Shown: positions 21,190-34,100 of the stretch, in pieces
Layout of the letters: every line of letters starts with the position of its first letter
How positions within the stretch are numbered: the first letter of the stretch is position 1
Source: Bombyx mori
Lineage: Eukaryota; Arthropoda; Insecta; Lepidoptera; Bombycidae
NCBI RefSeq assembly: GCF_030269925.1
Contig: NC_085108.1
Location: 124,001 to 188,000, forward strand
Length of the DNA: 64,000 nt
Direction of reading: 5' to 3'
Program-made: the position numbers and the translations under genes
Notes under the pieces: model-generated
Told to the model about the DNA's origin: nothing
Databases searched by the model: none
Seen by the model: only the letters and a program-made list of their open reading frames with translations

Positions 21190-21967
21190 TACTGCCACTA
21201 CTGACCACCACTACGGACAGCACCGACAGTCCTGTGTGCTCGTATATCGTGTGCGCTTCGAGTGTTCTCGCAGTGAGCGACCTCTCCACGTCAAACATAT
21301 CCATTAAGCCCACTAATACAATTTTAGTATTTTGAAGAAGTAGTTTTAATTAAAATACAAAGATTTTAATGTTGAGACTCCGCTTCTTCAACATGCTTGT
21401 TGCCCGGTGGACGTGCCCGCGAGGGGTCGCGCCGGTCCCCCCTGGTATAGGCCGCAGGGACCGTCGACGCTGAGCTTCAAGCGGACGTCTCACACTTGGA
21501 GATCAAGTTACGATTTACATCCTTTACTTATATCCTATGTGACGTAATTTCACAGACAGAGAGATCCCTGGAGCGATGACGTCACCCACTCCCGCAGGGG
21601 GGAGCCCCTCCCGTAGTCCGAGCTGCAACACTCATTATATCCTCCGGCGCACTGTACCACATATTGTTAGTGCTTCGTGTGAAGTGTCCCGCGCGACATT
21701 ACCACTGCACTGTCTACACTCACGCCGGGACACCGACACGCGCTGCGGGGGGGCGGGGAGGGGGGGCACTATAACGCTCATATCACCCCAACAATAATTT
21801 ACTAATTACTTGACTCATTTAACAACGTGTTTGTTTCGGGGGACCGATCTCTCATCTATACATCGGGGACCCACCCCATAAAGCGACCCCGCGTAGGGGG
21901 GCCGTCAGTAACAAGTGTAATCGCCGCAGTGTGGACATACATCGCAGTAACAGCGGCGAGGTCTGCA
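21190..21967 (-). other. probable fra 3' UTR / downstream flank
   Basis: GC-rich islands (for example around 21390-21480 and 21580-21760) follow the fra stop codon. I see no ORF or repeat I can name, and no poly(A) signal I would defend as the real end. Assignment to the 3' UTR is inference from position and composition. Confidence 0.35.
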
Positions 21968-22110
21968 CTAGCAGTGGAACTGGTGCTGGGTGATGGCAGA
22001 CAGATCCTTCATCAGACCCTCGAGGTTCTGCATCTCCCGGTTCAGCCTCTCGGTGGAGCGCGAGGGGGTCAGGGGCTCCAGTTCCTCGGGACAGTGGCTC
22101 ACGTTTCCTC
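21968..22110 (-). CDS. fra: fra visible exon 30: last exon with P3 helix and stop
   Basis: CPEELEPLTPSRSTERLNR continues into REMQNLEGLMKDLSAIT, the P3 motif that in DCC-family tails mediates self-association and FAK/Myosin-X-type contacts. It ends QHQFHC and then TAG. The acceptor is at edge 22110 or, also in frame, 22107. Confidence 0.93.
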
Positions 22111-25100
22111 CTTATTAACATATGTTGTGTTACAATTGAGCATATAAACTAACATAAGCAACAGTTTTTACTGGTGGCAGGACCTCTTGTGAGTCTGTGC
22201 GGGTAGGTACCACCACCCTGCCTGTTTCTGCCGTGAAGCGGTAATGCGTTTCGGTTTGAAGGGTGGGGCAGCCGTTGTAACTATACTCGAGACCTTAGAA
22301 CTTATATCTCAGGGTGGGTGGCGCATTTACACGTTGTGGATGTCTATGGGCTTCAGTAACCACTTAACACCAGGTGGGCTGTGAGCTCGTCCACCCATTT
22401 AAGCAATAAAAAAAACATAAAAACTAAAAACTATTAAGCATCGATAGGCATGGCGGCCCCAAGCCCGCGCGTCCCCTCAGTGAGGAACTGCGCCAGTCCT
22501 CCATCGTGAGGCCATTCAACACAAATCAGTACAGCATCACTTACCCAGCTGCAGGCGGTTGGGGATGTGTCCGGGGGAGGAGCCCGCGCTCTTCTTGTAC
22601 GGAGACGTCTCTCTCACGCTGCCTGCAGCAACAACATTGTACAAACTCAAGCAAGTGCGGCTGCGTCCGGTCGGTGAGCTACGACCGGGGGTTTTGGGGG
22701 GACAGTTTGCTTGTTGAAGGTGTTTACCAAAAATTTATTGATTTTCAAATATATATTTTTAATATTGAGCGACAAATAATTTAACGACCGTCTGGTGTAG
22801 TGGTAAGTGACATGGTCACTACACAAGGGGGTCGCGGATTCGAATCCCGCCAAAGGAAGAATATTTGTATGATAAATATAAAATGTAATTTCCAGGGTTA
22901 TGGATGTATATTAAATATATGTATGTGCATAATAAAAATCTTACATTTATTTCCGTTATCTGGTACCTGTAACACAAGTTCTTTACGAACTTGTCACGGG
23001 ACCAGTTAACGTGGCGTGATTGTTAGTAAATATTTATTTATTTATTAAAAAAAAAGAAAAAAATAAGGTTGAATAATATCAGCCTCTGAAAGAGTACAAA
23101 CCTCTGGAGTGCGAGTGTGCAGGTGTAGAGTGCTCCGAGGTGGCGTCGAGCGCGAAGCTGTGCAGACCCCCCGGCCCCCCAATGCTGCCCACCACGCCCC
23201 CCGGCCCCCCCACGGGCCCCGCCACGCTGCCTCCGGCTCCTCGCCGCAGCGACCCCCCTCCAGGCGCCTCACTGCTAATGGAGTCCCTACTGTACATACA
23301 GTTAAATATTAAGTTTTATTATAACGAAAAAATTGTTGGGGTTAGTTCGCCATTCCCATTTCACACGGTAGCGCTCAGAACAGCTTGTTACTCCGCGTTC
23401 TGCATCAATAGAGGATAGGTGTGTTTTTTTGCCCTTATCATGGGCCTTAGCATGGGCATGGCTATGAGTGACAATCACTCCTTGCTGCTAAGTCTCCTTA
23501 GGTCTGAGTATTGATGATCACGAATTCAAAAATTTCGTCACCTGTGACCAAGCGCAAGATTAAATCCAACGTGCTTTTGTTTCACGTTTTATTGATTTTG
23601 TTTTAATTTTATTATATTACATTTATGACTGCATTTCAAGTTTTATATATTCGTCTCAACATTCTATGTACCTATTTATACGAGAGAGTATTTCATAATG
23701 ATACATTTGTAGAGTACACTTACTGCGTGTAGTGTCCCAGCGGCTCGTAGGCTACGTAGTGTCCGCGCTCCCGGGCGGCGGACGCGTAGATGTCCCCTCC
23801 TCCCGGGGCCGGCCCCCCGCCGACCCCCCCCACCACGGTGCACGCCGAGCCCAGCGGACACGTGCCTGAACCACCTGCTCGAACAACAACCTGGTCAATA
23901 ACTCTCCTCATTGATTGATGTACTGCACCCAAACTGGCAGATCATATCTTCCCTCCAGTCTGGGTGCCCCCTGGGAATGCTCCAGCGCGTGCATACATAC
24001 ATGGAGCCGGCGGCGGCTGCAGGGACGCCAGCGAGGACTGCGCGGAGAGCAGCGGCCCCACGCCCGACACCAGCGGGGTGCTCTGGGGGGACACAACGTA
24101 CATCAATTGTACAATTTCTAGCACATTTGAAGACGCTATGGTATTGGGTGTTGTGTAGTTTGAACTGACCTGGTCCGGCAGGGGGCGGTGCTGTCGCCGG
24201 TCGCACGTCGCCGTGCACCCGGCCCCCACCCCGGTCATGGCTGCCAGCAAATTGTACCCGGTTATTGACGCTTGAATTAACTCAGTGCACGGACTAATTG
24301 TGTTTTAAATCTTAAATCGACTGCGCTGTGTAGTACTAACAGGTGGAGCTAGACAGACTGCAGACATTGACAGTGGCAATGGTGATAATCGAAGAGCGCT
24401 CAGCCGCCCGAGAAACAATAACTTTAAGATTTAGGTATGTATTAGCTATACTTATTTAATTTAAATATTTATTTATTTTAATTCATAAACGTTATGTACA
24501 TATAGTATTTTTGATATTATTTGCTCTTTAATAACATAATATATAGTATAATATCATCTATCATCAAATCATCTATTTTCCGGGAATTAGTCTAAATGCT
24601 CCAACTATGTTCTTTACTGCATCACCCTTGGTTAACTGGTAGAGAATACATTAGGCAATAAGTATGTCAATGTACGATAATGAGCGTGAAGCGTAATAAA
24701 TAAAATAAATATCAATAATATCAATAAATATCAAAAATAAATAAAAATAAATATAATTAATCGTAAAGGGGTAAGCTTGAGAACTTTCGGGGTCGATTAA
24801 TTAATGTTATTTGATTTTCGAGGGGTAATTCTTCGTCTTAATCTTGTAAACATAATTTTGAATTTTGACTGAAAAATATTTCACAACAAAATGATGTTTA
24901 AGCAAGTGTTGGGGTCGCGGCACTCACGCTGGCACAGCTCGCAGAGGTCGCACCTCCGGCAGCTGCTCACGGAGGCCGCCTCACTGCCGCTCGTGCACGA
25001 CGCAGCCCCACTCTCTGCACCGGGCGCCGGGGACAGGGGGACCGAGGGGGACCGGGGGGGAGGTCAGGAAGGAAAATCGGGGCAAACATAAATCAATGTA

Positions 25101-28100
25101 AATCATAAAATAAATAGTAACAAAAAATAGGATAATGTAATATTAAACGCAATCAAACAAAACTAAATTAAATTCAAAATAAAAACGACTTAAATAAGAA
25201 AATTGATCTCCTCACATATACACACTCATTCCATTTAAAATTGAGATTCCTTAACTATTCATTCGTGATTTGGTCCTTGCTACCTGGTCCAGAGACAATA
25301 AGAGGATGAAGTGATATTACGCACTACTGCTGTGGTCTGAGTGGTCAGTGGTCACATGCAGGGGGCCAGTGCTGAGCCGCACGGACACTCGCTATATTTA
25401 GTAGCGGAGGGAGAGATACATGCAGAAAGGAAGCGACAACATCAGCGGTTGAAGCCACTTGAAGCAGATAAAATAACTCAGGTTTTTTTTAAGTACAATT
25501 TTAATGTAAAGAATTATTATCAAGGAATGACAATGTAAAATTAGATAATGTTAAAAAAGAGAGATGCCGGGACACGAGGCACGGGAAGCTGTGGACTATC
25601 TTACAGACCGGGACACTGAAAAGGTTGAGGACGGTTGCGGACTTACAGTATAACGTTAACTTACCGACATAGGTGGGCACGTAGTGTCTGCGGTCCAACG
25701 AGGAGGGAGGGGGGAGCCCCCTCGCCGGCTCGTACTCCACGGGGGGAGGGGCGGGGGGGCGCGGCGCCGAGCGGGGCAGGGACAGCGAGCCCTCCACGCT
25801 GTCGGACGAGACTGGGGGAAGGGGGGAGTAGTGGAGTGATTTTTTAAACTTTTAGACTAATTAAGCAATTGTAGACTTTTTTAAATATTGAAACATGTAA
25901 TTAATTAAAATCTCGAAACTACACTTTGGTGTTGATCTATTTTATAATTTGCTACAAAACTTTTTGTTTGTCAATGATAAAGAGCTGACATGAGAGCCAC
26001 TTACTCTTACTGGCGGACGCGTGTATGCCCTTATCCATGTGCTTAAGTTCCATCTGGTCGTGGTGGATCCACAGGTCCGGGGGCTTGATGCCGGCCGACG
26101 CAGAAGACTTTTGATACGTACTACAAGTTGAGGAAAATATTATGTATCATTCGTAACAATACGTAATATCCTGGCTTCGAAGCCCTGGCGTCGCGTCCTA
26201 GACGACGTACGTGTGCTCACCGTGTCTGCGGGTGCTCAGTGTGTCTTAAAAATAATCACTCTGTATGTACCATGCCATTTTTAATTGCCCAAAATAATGT
26301 AACAGTTGATGACGTGTACTTGGGGTCCAGTTTGTAGGTTGAAGCCTCTGGGTCTGCGAAGGGACCGCTGAGTTATGTATCGTTTGAGATAATCCTTTAA
26401 TGTCCTTTTCCGAGCGAGGTTTATCTGGCATCACCCGGCTGTATGGGCGACGGCGAGCGCTTACCTTGGAGGGCTACGTGTTCTTCTGTTGTCGATAAGT
26501 TATGGACAATGTACTCTTATAATAAGAATCTACTAGGATACAACGATAAAAACCTCTGGAGGCTTTTAAAGAGGCGTTTCCAGTTTCACCAGGACAAGTG
26601 GGCGAGCAAAGGCTCAGCCAGGAGGGGTGGGATTTGAACAGCTGCCCGAGCGCCTCCGACCTCCTCCTAACCTAACCTAACAACTCAAGAGCAGCTGCTT
26701 CGCGAATGAACCTAATATCGGGTCGGAATCGCGACTCGCTGAGAAGATCTGGCGAGAAACTCAGCGGGCTGATTCATGGATTAGGTTGCACGTCGACCTC
26801 TTTACGGAGTTCGACAAGTACGGTTACCGGGGTCCCTAAGCCTGCTCGTAGTGTTAGAGTTGAAGGCGTCGAACGCAAAGGTTATTGGATCTGTTGGATC
26901 CGTAAGGACGTGGAACGGTTTAGTGCGTGCGTCACCTGGTGTCCGGGGACAGCGGCGGCTGCGAGCGGCGACAGCACAGCGACAGCGCCAGCGCGGCGGC
27001 GAGGGCCAGCACCGCGCACGCGCCGCCCGCGCTCGCCCACAGCCACGCCGACGTGGCGCTCGCCAGCCCTCCGCCCTCCCCCGTCTCTGCACAACGCGCT
27101 ACGTCAACACGACCCGCCCCGCCCTCCTTACACATCGGGGACGCCGCGCCGGTACCACTAACGATTGACTAAATGAGTTCGCACTAAAACTACCAGCCTA
27201 TTCCTGCCGTTAAGCAGTAATGTGTTTCGATTTGAAGGGTAGAGCAGCCGTTGTAACTATACTGAGACCTTAGAACTTATATCTCAAAGTGGGTAGCGCA
27301 TTTACGTTGTAGATATCTATGGGTTCCAGTAACCATCTAACACCAGGTGGGCTGTGAGCTCGTCCACCCATCTAAGTAATAAATAAATAAACTTCTATCT
27401 GTTATTCAATGGTTATTACTATTCCCCGATATGGTCGCGTTAATCGATCTCCTATCTCGTTCTCTCGCACCTAGTCGCACTGGACTACCCGGTCCGCAGG
27501 AGTAGTCCGGTTGCACGCGGACACGAAGGGGCCGGGGTCGATGTTATTTTATGACCAATAAAAGTAATATAAAATATGTAGTTAGTTGTCGTACCCATAG
27601 CGGTGGTGTAGGTGATGGTCTGCGAGAAGGGCCCCAGTCCCTTGCTGTTCCTGGCCTGCAGCTTGATGCTGTACGTGGTGCGGGGCCGCAGCCGGTCCAG
27701 GCGCACGCGGGCGCGGTCCCCCGTGACCCCCACCGCGATCCACTCCGCCCCCCCGCCCGACACCGCACTCTGGGCCGCGTACATTATTACGTAACCTATG
27801 TACAAAAACACCCAAAATCATGAGAAGACTAGAAATCTGATATTGTTCATTGATTTTATGTTTTATTGTTTTTATTTATTCAAATACACCGGTGGTGGGA
27901 CGTATTGTAAGCCCGCACGAGTGAGGCCAAACATACTACCCATTTATGGCCTAGAGAAAGTACAAGGCGCTGTTTTTTGTAAGCAGAAATAGACAGGATG
28001 ATTGTAGCTACCCCTTATTTTTTATTGGACCGGGAGCCGAACCTCCAACGAGATCCCCATGCCTAGGAAACGCACGATGTTGGGAGCAAACCGCGAGCCC

Positions 28101-31100
28101 AAGTGCAGGGGAGTCATTTAGTGGGTAGGGTCCTAAATTCCACCCCATGGTAGCTACCCTGCGAGCTCGCGAGACTCCGCACTTTTACTAGTACAGTTAA
28201 GATGTGTTTATGCTGTAATTGGGTTGCAGGGTGAAGGGAACAGTTACCGATAACGAAAAAAGAGAGTACTTCTGTTGATATTATGCCGGTCACAATGACG
28301 CGGGGCTTGTGTTGTAGACAGGGCATAAATGAGGATTTAATTTGTAGACGCACGAGGTCAACATCCCAGGAGCACGAAGTTTCAAACTGATAAATGCACA
28401 TACAAACATAAATATACAATGTTTATAGTTTGTGGCGGTAGCTATAATAGAGCATAAAATATTTGACACGGCGTTGACATTGATTTATATTTCATAAAGT
28501 CACACCCTGTACGCGGTTTAGTTACGACGCGAGACAGCAGTCTGTGTGACGGCGACCACTGTACCGAGGTTCGAATCTCGTATAAGACTAGACCATGAAT
28601 GAACATCTAAATCAGCGGTCTGAGAACTTTTTTAATTATTACCCCAAAATATTGTTGTGTACGTTGATATTATCCCATGGCAAAGAACAAAAAAAAACCA
28701 AATCGCTTCTTTTTAGTATCTTTCATAGCCCCCCCCCCCCTGATAATCTTGAAAAGAAAACAATAACAAAAAAATTATTTATACATAATTTATTCAATTT
28801 ATCAATGTAATACCTAGTAATATAATACATAACGGTAATAATAGTAATATATTATGCAATATACAGTTGAGGAAAAAAGATCACAGAAAATATAAGTAAA
28901 TGATAATTACTTGTTATTTTATAATTCATATGATACTTGTCTTGTATTATTAGACGAAAAAACTACTTTAAATTTTATACATAGCCCCCATAAAAAACCT
29001 TTTTTTAATTTTAATGACTTTTTTTCGGTTTTTCCCCCACCCCCCCCCCCCCAAAAGTCATTTTTCCCCATGGGGTAATTTACAACGGTTCCTCGACCGC
29101 TGATTTAAATATAAAAATGTAATGTTATACAAAAATCACCAACAAACTGGTTTAATCGAGAACAGTGACCTGTGATGATCCCGTTAGGTTTGGCGGGGGG
29201 GCTCCAGCTGACGTCGGCGGCGCGCGCGGGGGGGCTGGCGGGGGCGGCGCGGGGGTCGCGGGGCGGGGAGCCGGGCGGCGCCTCCAGCGTCGTGTTGCTC
29301 ACCAGCATCGACCACGCGGACTCGCGGCCTCCTGCGCGCACACCGAGCTACTGTGACCCCGGGCTGCTCGCGGGACGGTCCCAGCCCCGGGTCACGTCAA
29401 CGTTACGATCTCAAACATACAGTTGTCCGTAACGCAGCTTGTCTCAAAGGCTGTGTCAGCATTCAAGTCGATGTCTATGGACTATGGCAACCAGGTGTAC
29501 AATGTTCATTAGGAATAATGCAAAGCTTCGAGTTGAATTCTCCGCACGGATGATAGTACGCGTGCGGTGGATGTAAATGCTCATGCAGACTGACAAGCAC
29601 CTGTCCGCCCCCGCCGCCTGCTCACGGCGAGGGATCATCGTCGCTCAGAGACAGCGACAAGGTTGGGGGCACGGCCGGGCTACTCGCTAATATTACTTTC
29701 AGATTACGTTTACAGAAGAAAATCACTTAGTGCCACGCGGACCCGAGGGGCAGCCGGCTCCGCTGGGGACTTGTCTGCCCAGGGCCAATTGTGGCTCATT
29801 AAAATAGATGTGGTTGACCGTGCAAAAAGATTTTTGCCATATGTTGGAATGGTCACAATATAATATATGAATTAATATCCTAAGTTTAAGGTAAAAACAT
29901 TTAATAACTAAATACCGATCCGGGCAAACTTTGATCTTTAGTAAACAAAAATAATCATTTATATATATAAAAATGAAACCCGTTTTCCGTTGTCACGACA
30001 TAACATGAAAACGGCTTGACCGATTTGGCTAATTTTGGTCTTGAATTATTTGTGGAAGTCCAGAGAAGGTTTAAAAGGTATAAAAATATGAACATTCTCG
30101 GAATTAAATAAAAATAACAATTTTGTTTTCCCTTTGACGTGTCCCCCGTCGGACGGATTCCTTTTGTTTGTTTTAAGTTTATTCTATATAAAAGTTTAGG
30201 TCTTTTATTTATCGATTGAGGCACTACGAAGTCTGCCGGGTCAGCTAGTCATTTATATTATTAATCATCATTAAATTTACTTGACCGTGCAATCAAATAA
30301 TAGCAATGCTATAAATGTATATTTCTAAAGATGTTATGGAAAGAATCTTTTACAAATTTTGGCCACGAAGCGACTACTGACCTTTAATGAGCTTGACGGC
30401 GAACTCGTAGGTGGTGTAGGGCCTGAGGTCGTCCAGCATGCAGTTGAGGTCGGAGGCGTTGTAGGTCCGCGGCCGCCCTCCCCCCGCGCTGCCCCACCGC
30501 ACCACGTACTGCCGCCCGTCCGTCGCCGCCTGGGGACCACAGACCAACTACTGTACCACCCAGCTCAGTTGTGTCGGTGCCCGCTTATGGCCAGGTGAGC
30601 GGTTTTACCTATGCTGCAGTTTTACCTATGCTGATAGCCTTGAAAGGCTATTTCAGCTTCACCCTTACGTGTGGAGGTGAGCTCACGGGGCTCAAACCTA
30701 ACGTTGTTGCTAACACTGACCCTAGCAAGAGCCGTGCTTCGCAGAATCTACCTCCGGATCGGAAACGCGACCCACTGAGAAGATCCGACGAGAAACTCAG
30801 TGGGCTGTGTCTATGGGTTAATTCGCTCGTCGAGCCCTTCGTCCTAAGCGACGGATTCGACGAGGACGATGACCGGTGTTTGAGGTACCTAATCATGCAG
30901 TAGTAGAGCCAGATTGCTACAGATTAAAAACTGTCTTTGTGACAAATTTTATCCAAATTCGAATTTAACTAAGACTCAAACATACAAACTTTCACATTTG
31001 TTATATTTGTGATATTAGTAAAGGTTCCTTCCTTTATGTACGTGACCGGTCACTTTGTTCTTCGTACATAATATTATATAAATGAGGCCGTATGTATAGT

Positions 31101-34100
31101 AAGGCAGTTCGAGCGACCTGTCCCTTGGGTAGAGTGGGGTCGGTCCAGTAGACGACGGCCGTGGTCCCGCTCAGCATGATGACCTTCAGTCCCACGGGAG
31201 GGATCAGCGGCGAGCTCTCCGCCGGCTCCTCGTCGTCCTCCTCGTCCTCGTCCCCCTCGTCGAACGCGCCCTCCAGCCCTCCGTAGTCGGGGGAGGGGGG
31301 CCGGGTGCGGACCGTGGCGTACACCGGGGGACCGAGACCCAGGGAGTTACTCGCGCGGAGAGATATCACGTACTCTGAGTTCGGTTCTGTTGTAATATTG
31401 CACATAGTAAAAATGATGAATATGACTGTAATTTAATAATTTAAAATGGCAATATATAGAATGTATATATGTAATACTGGAAATAGACAATTTGAGTTTC
31501 GGAAACAAATAGTATAAATTAATCTTAAATATAACATCAATTTATTTATTATAAAAAAAGAACACAATATTCCTAACCTAAAAGTACATGTTATTATCAG
31601 CAACATGCTTCGTCAAAAAGTACAATACTTACTTTCAGCTTCAAGCGTCGTCATAAGTAACCTATAGGTCCACGCTAACAGCAATGCGCGCGTAGGCATC
31701 GGCTAGTCAAACATCTTAAATTGGGTATCAAAATGTAGTTACCGAGTTCCCTGATGACGTATGAGTGAAGATGCGGCGGCAGGTCTCTGGTCCGGACGTC
31801 CGGCACCCCCACCCCCCACCCCAGCACGTAGCCCCCCACCGCTCCGCCCCCCTCCCACCACACAGAGATCCAGTCGCGACCCGCGCGAGCTGACAACAAC
31901 AATATCTAACTTTATTTTAGAAATTTCAAAATTTTATTTTATTTATTTATTTATATCGATATATTAAAAGATTTTTTACCATTGTCTGTCTGATATCACT
32001 GTGGAGCAATAACAACGTGTAGCAGGATCAGTGTTATCCATAAAAAGCCACCGCCCTGTCCGTGTCGGCCACGAAGCACATTCCGGTTTGAAGGGCTATA
32101 AGACAGACCTCGTGTGTCTGGACGGGTGGCGAGCACCCGGGGGGTTGGGGGGGGACTGTAGGGTCGCCACGTACTGGTGAGCGGCGGCGGCTGCGCGGGC
32201 ACGGCGAGGTCGTCGCGGGCGGCGGCGCCGGTCCCCGCCGACACCCACTCGCTGAAGGGGCCGGACCCGTTGGCGTTGATGGCGCACACGCGGATCTGCG
32301 GGGAGACGGACATCTTATTACAGATCATTGTTGTGTGTGGACACATTGATAACTGTGAGGCTACATCTGACCCAGGCGCCACCGCGGCTGGCGACACCCG
32401 GCGGACACATGGTACGGCGATAATTACTGCCAAACGTCCCGCACCTGCTGCTTGTTGCTTTGTAGCATTTTGTTCTTTTCATAATTAAAATCTAGTGGTA
32501 CAACTTACACGGTAAATAAGTTAAATATTCGCCGCGGTTCAAGGAACAGTCGCGTCTGTCGCTGGAAGTAGACATGGCCGCAGCGTGCGTGGTGGTGATT
32601 GAATGTAAGCTCCTTGCTGTCAGCGTCGGCTTATGTACAAGTTAAAATGTTCGAGATAACTCACTTGATATGTAGTGGAAGGATCAAGATCTCTAAGTTC
32701 AGCTCTCCTGGTGTCGGCGGGAGTGGTGAGCGAGTCTGCTTTCCTCCTGCTCCCCCCTCCCCCGGGCAGTGCGGCGGGGAGGGGGCGGTACCGCACCTTG
32801 TAGCCGGTCAGGGGGCCGCGGTGGGAGCGGGAGGGGGGAGCGTCCCATCGGACTACGATCGACTGGAGACAGACTCGATTTAACATCAACTGCACAGGTT
32901 CTATGAGTGAACATTATGAATATATTTTTTTCAGTTTGAATTAGATGTTTCTTCGTTCAAGTCAAAGCAACACTAACTGATGTTTCCTATTGCATCGTAT
33001 AGCATTTAAATAATTAAATCCAATTCGTTTGGTCCCCTCTTCCATTTTTTATTATTTAAGGGTTACTGGTGCCCCGGAAACCTTTCCAGTTTCACCAGGA
33101 CAGGTGAAGTAGCAAAGGCTCAGTCAGGGGCGCGCCCTTCTTCCTTTTCCTGCAGAACACCTGCAGATCGTTGAGTCTCACATACCCCGCGCGCCCCTTA
33201 TGCGCCGGGACCTCGTAGGAGATTCGGCCCCCGGCCCGAAAAAAAAAAAAAGGTTCTGCCATTTTATAAAAGCAAAGCAAAAGCTTTTATAAAAGCAACT
33301 ATTTTCAAAAACAAACAGACGATAAAATCGTACCTAACTGGTTTATCATTGCCCATTTATACTTAAACTAGTAATGACTAGCAGTGTTGTCGGAGCCCGT
33401 GAACTCACCGTGGAGCCCGTGGACACGGCAGTTACGTTCCCGGGTGGCGCCGAGGGGGCGTCGGCCCTGGTGTGCACCGTGACCCCCGGGGCTGCCTCGC
33501 CGCCCGCCGCCGACACTTGAATGGAGTACTGGGTCGCGGCCCTGAGCCCGGATATGGTGGCCGTGATCCGCTGTGACTGGGGCGCCTCAACTAGCTGATA
33601 CTGTTCACGACCTGTGTCCACCTGAAGGGAGTTGAGGAATTGAGCTCACGGACTACATCATGTTGATAGAATATTGGAACTCGTATAAGCCAAAATGAAA
33701 AGGTGCCCGTCGGTAGTAATCAAACCCGCAAAATTATAATTTGCGTAATTACTGGTGTTAGGACCTCTTGTGAGTCCGCACGGGTAGGTACCACTACCCC
33801 ACCTATTTCTGCCGTGAAGCAGTAATGCGTTTCGGTTTGAAGGGCGGGGCAGCCGTTGTAACTATACTGAGACCTAAGAACTTATATCTCAAGCTGGGTG
33901 GCGCATTTACGTTGTAGATGTCTATGGGTTTTAGTAACCACTTAACACCAGGTGGGCTGTGAGCCCGTATACCAATCTAAGCAATAAAAAAAACCAACTC
34001 TAACATTCTTCTGCTATTCAACCAGAGACAGTGTTACGCTACAGAAGTGGGCCGTTACTTACTTCGGTGTAGAGCAGCGTGTAGTTGTCAGGAGGAGACA

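Noticed and set aside
21827..22147. 106-codon plus-strand frame
   Set aside because: Antisense shadow of the fra last exon carrying the P3 helix.
22783..22858. Possible tRNA gene on the plus strand
   Set aside because: Boxes A and B are present but the sequence continues into a SINE body with a TTTA tail; called a SINE head.
26851..27172. Several long overlapping frames on both strands around the fra membrane exon
   Set aside because: Shadows of the GC-rich exon 21; the minus frame with the hydrophobic helix is the only one with correct splice phases.
28500..28590. GAGGTTCGAATCTCG box-B-like motif
   Set aside because: No box A at the right distance and no stem that closes; not enough for a tRNA or SINE call.
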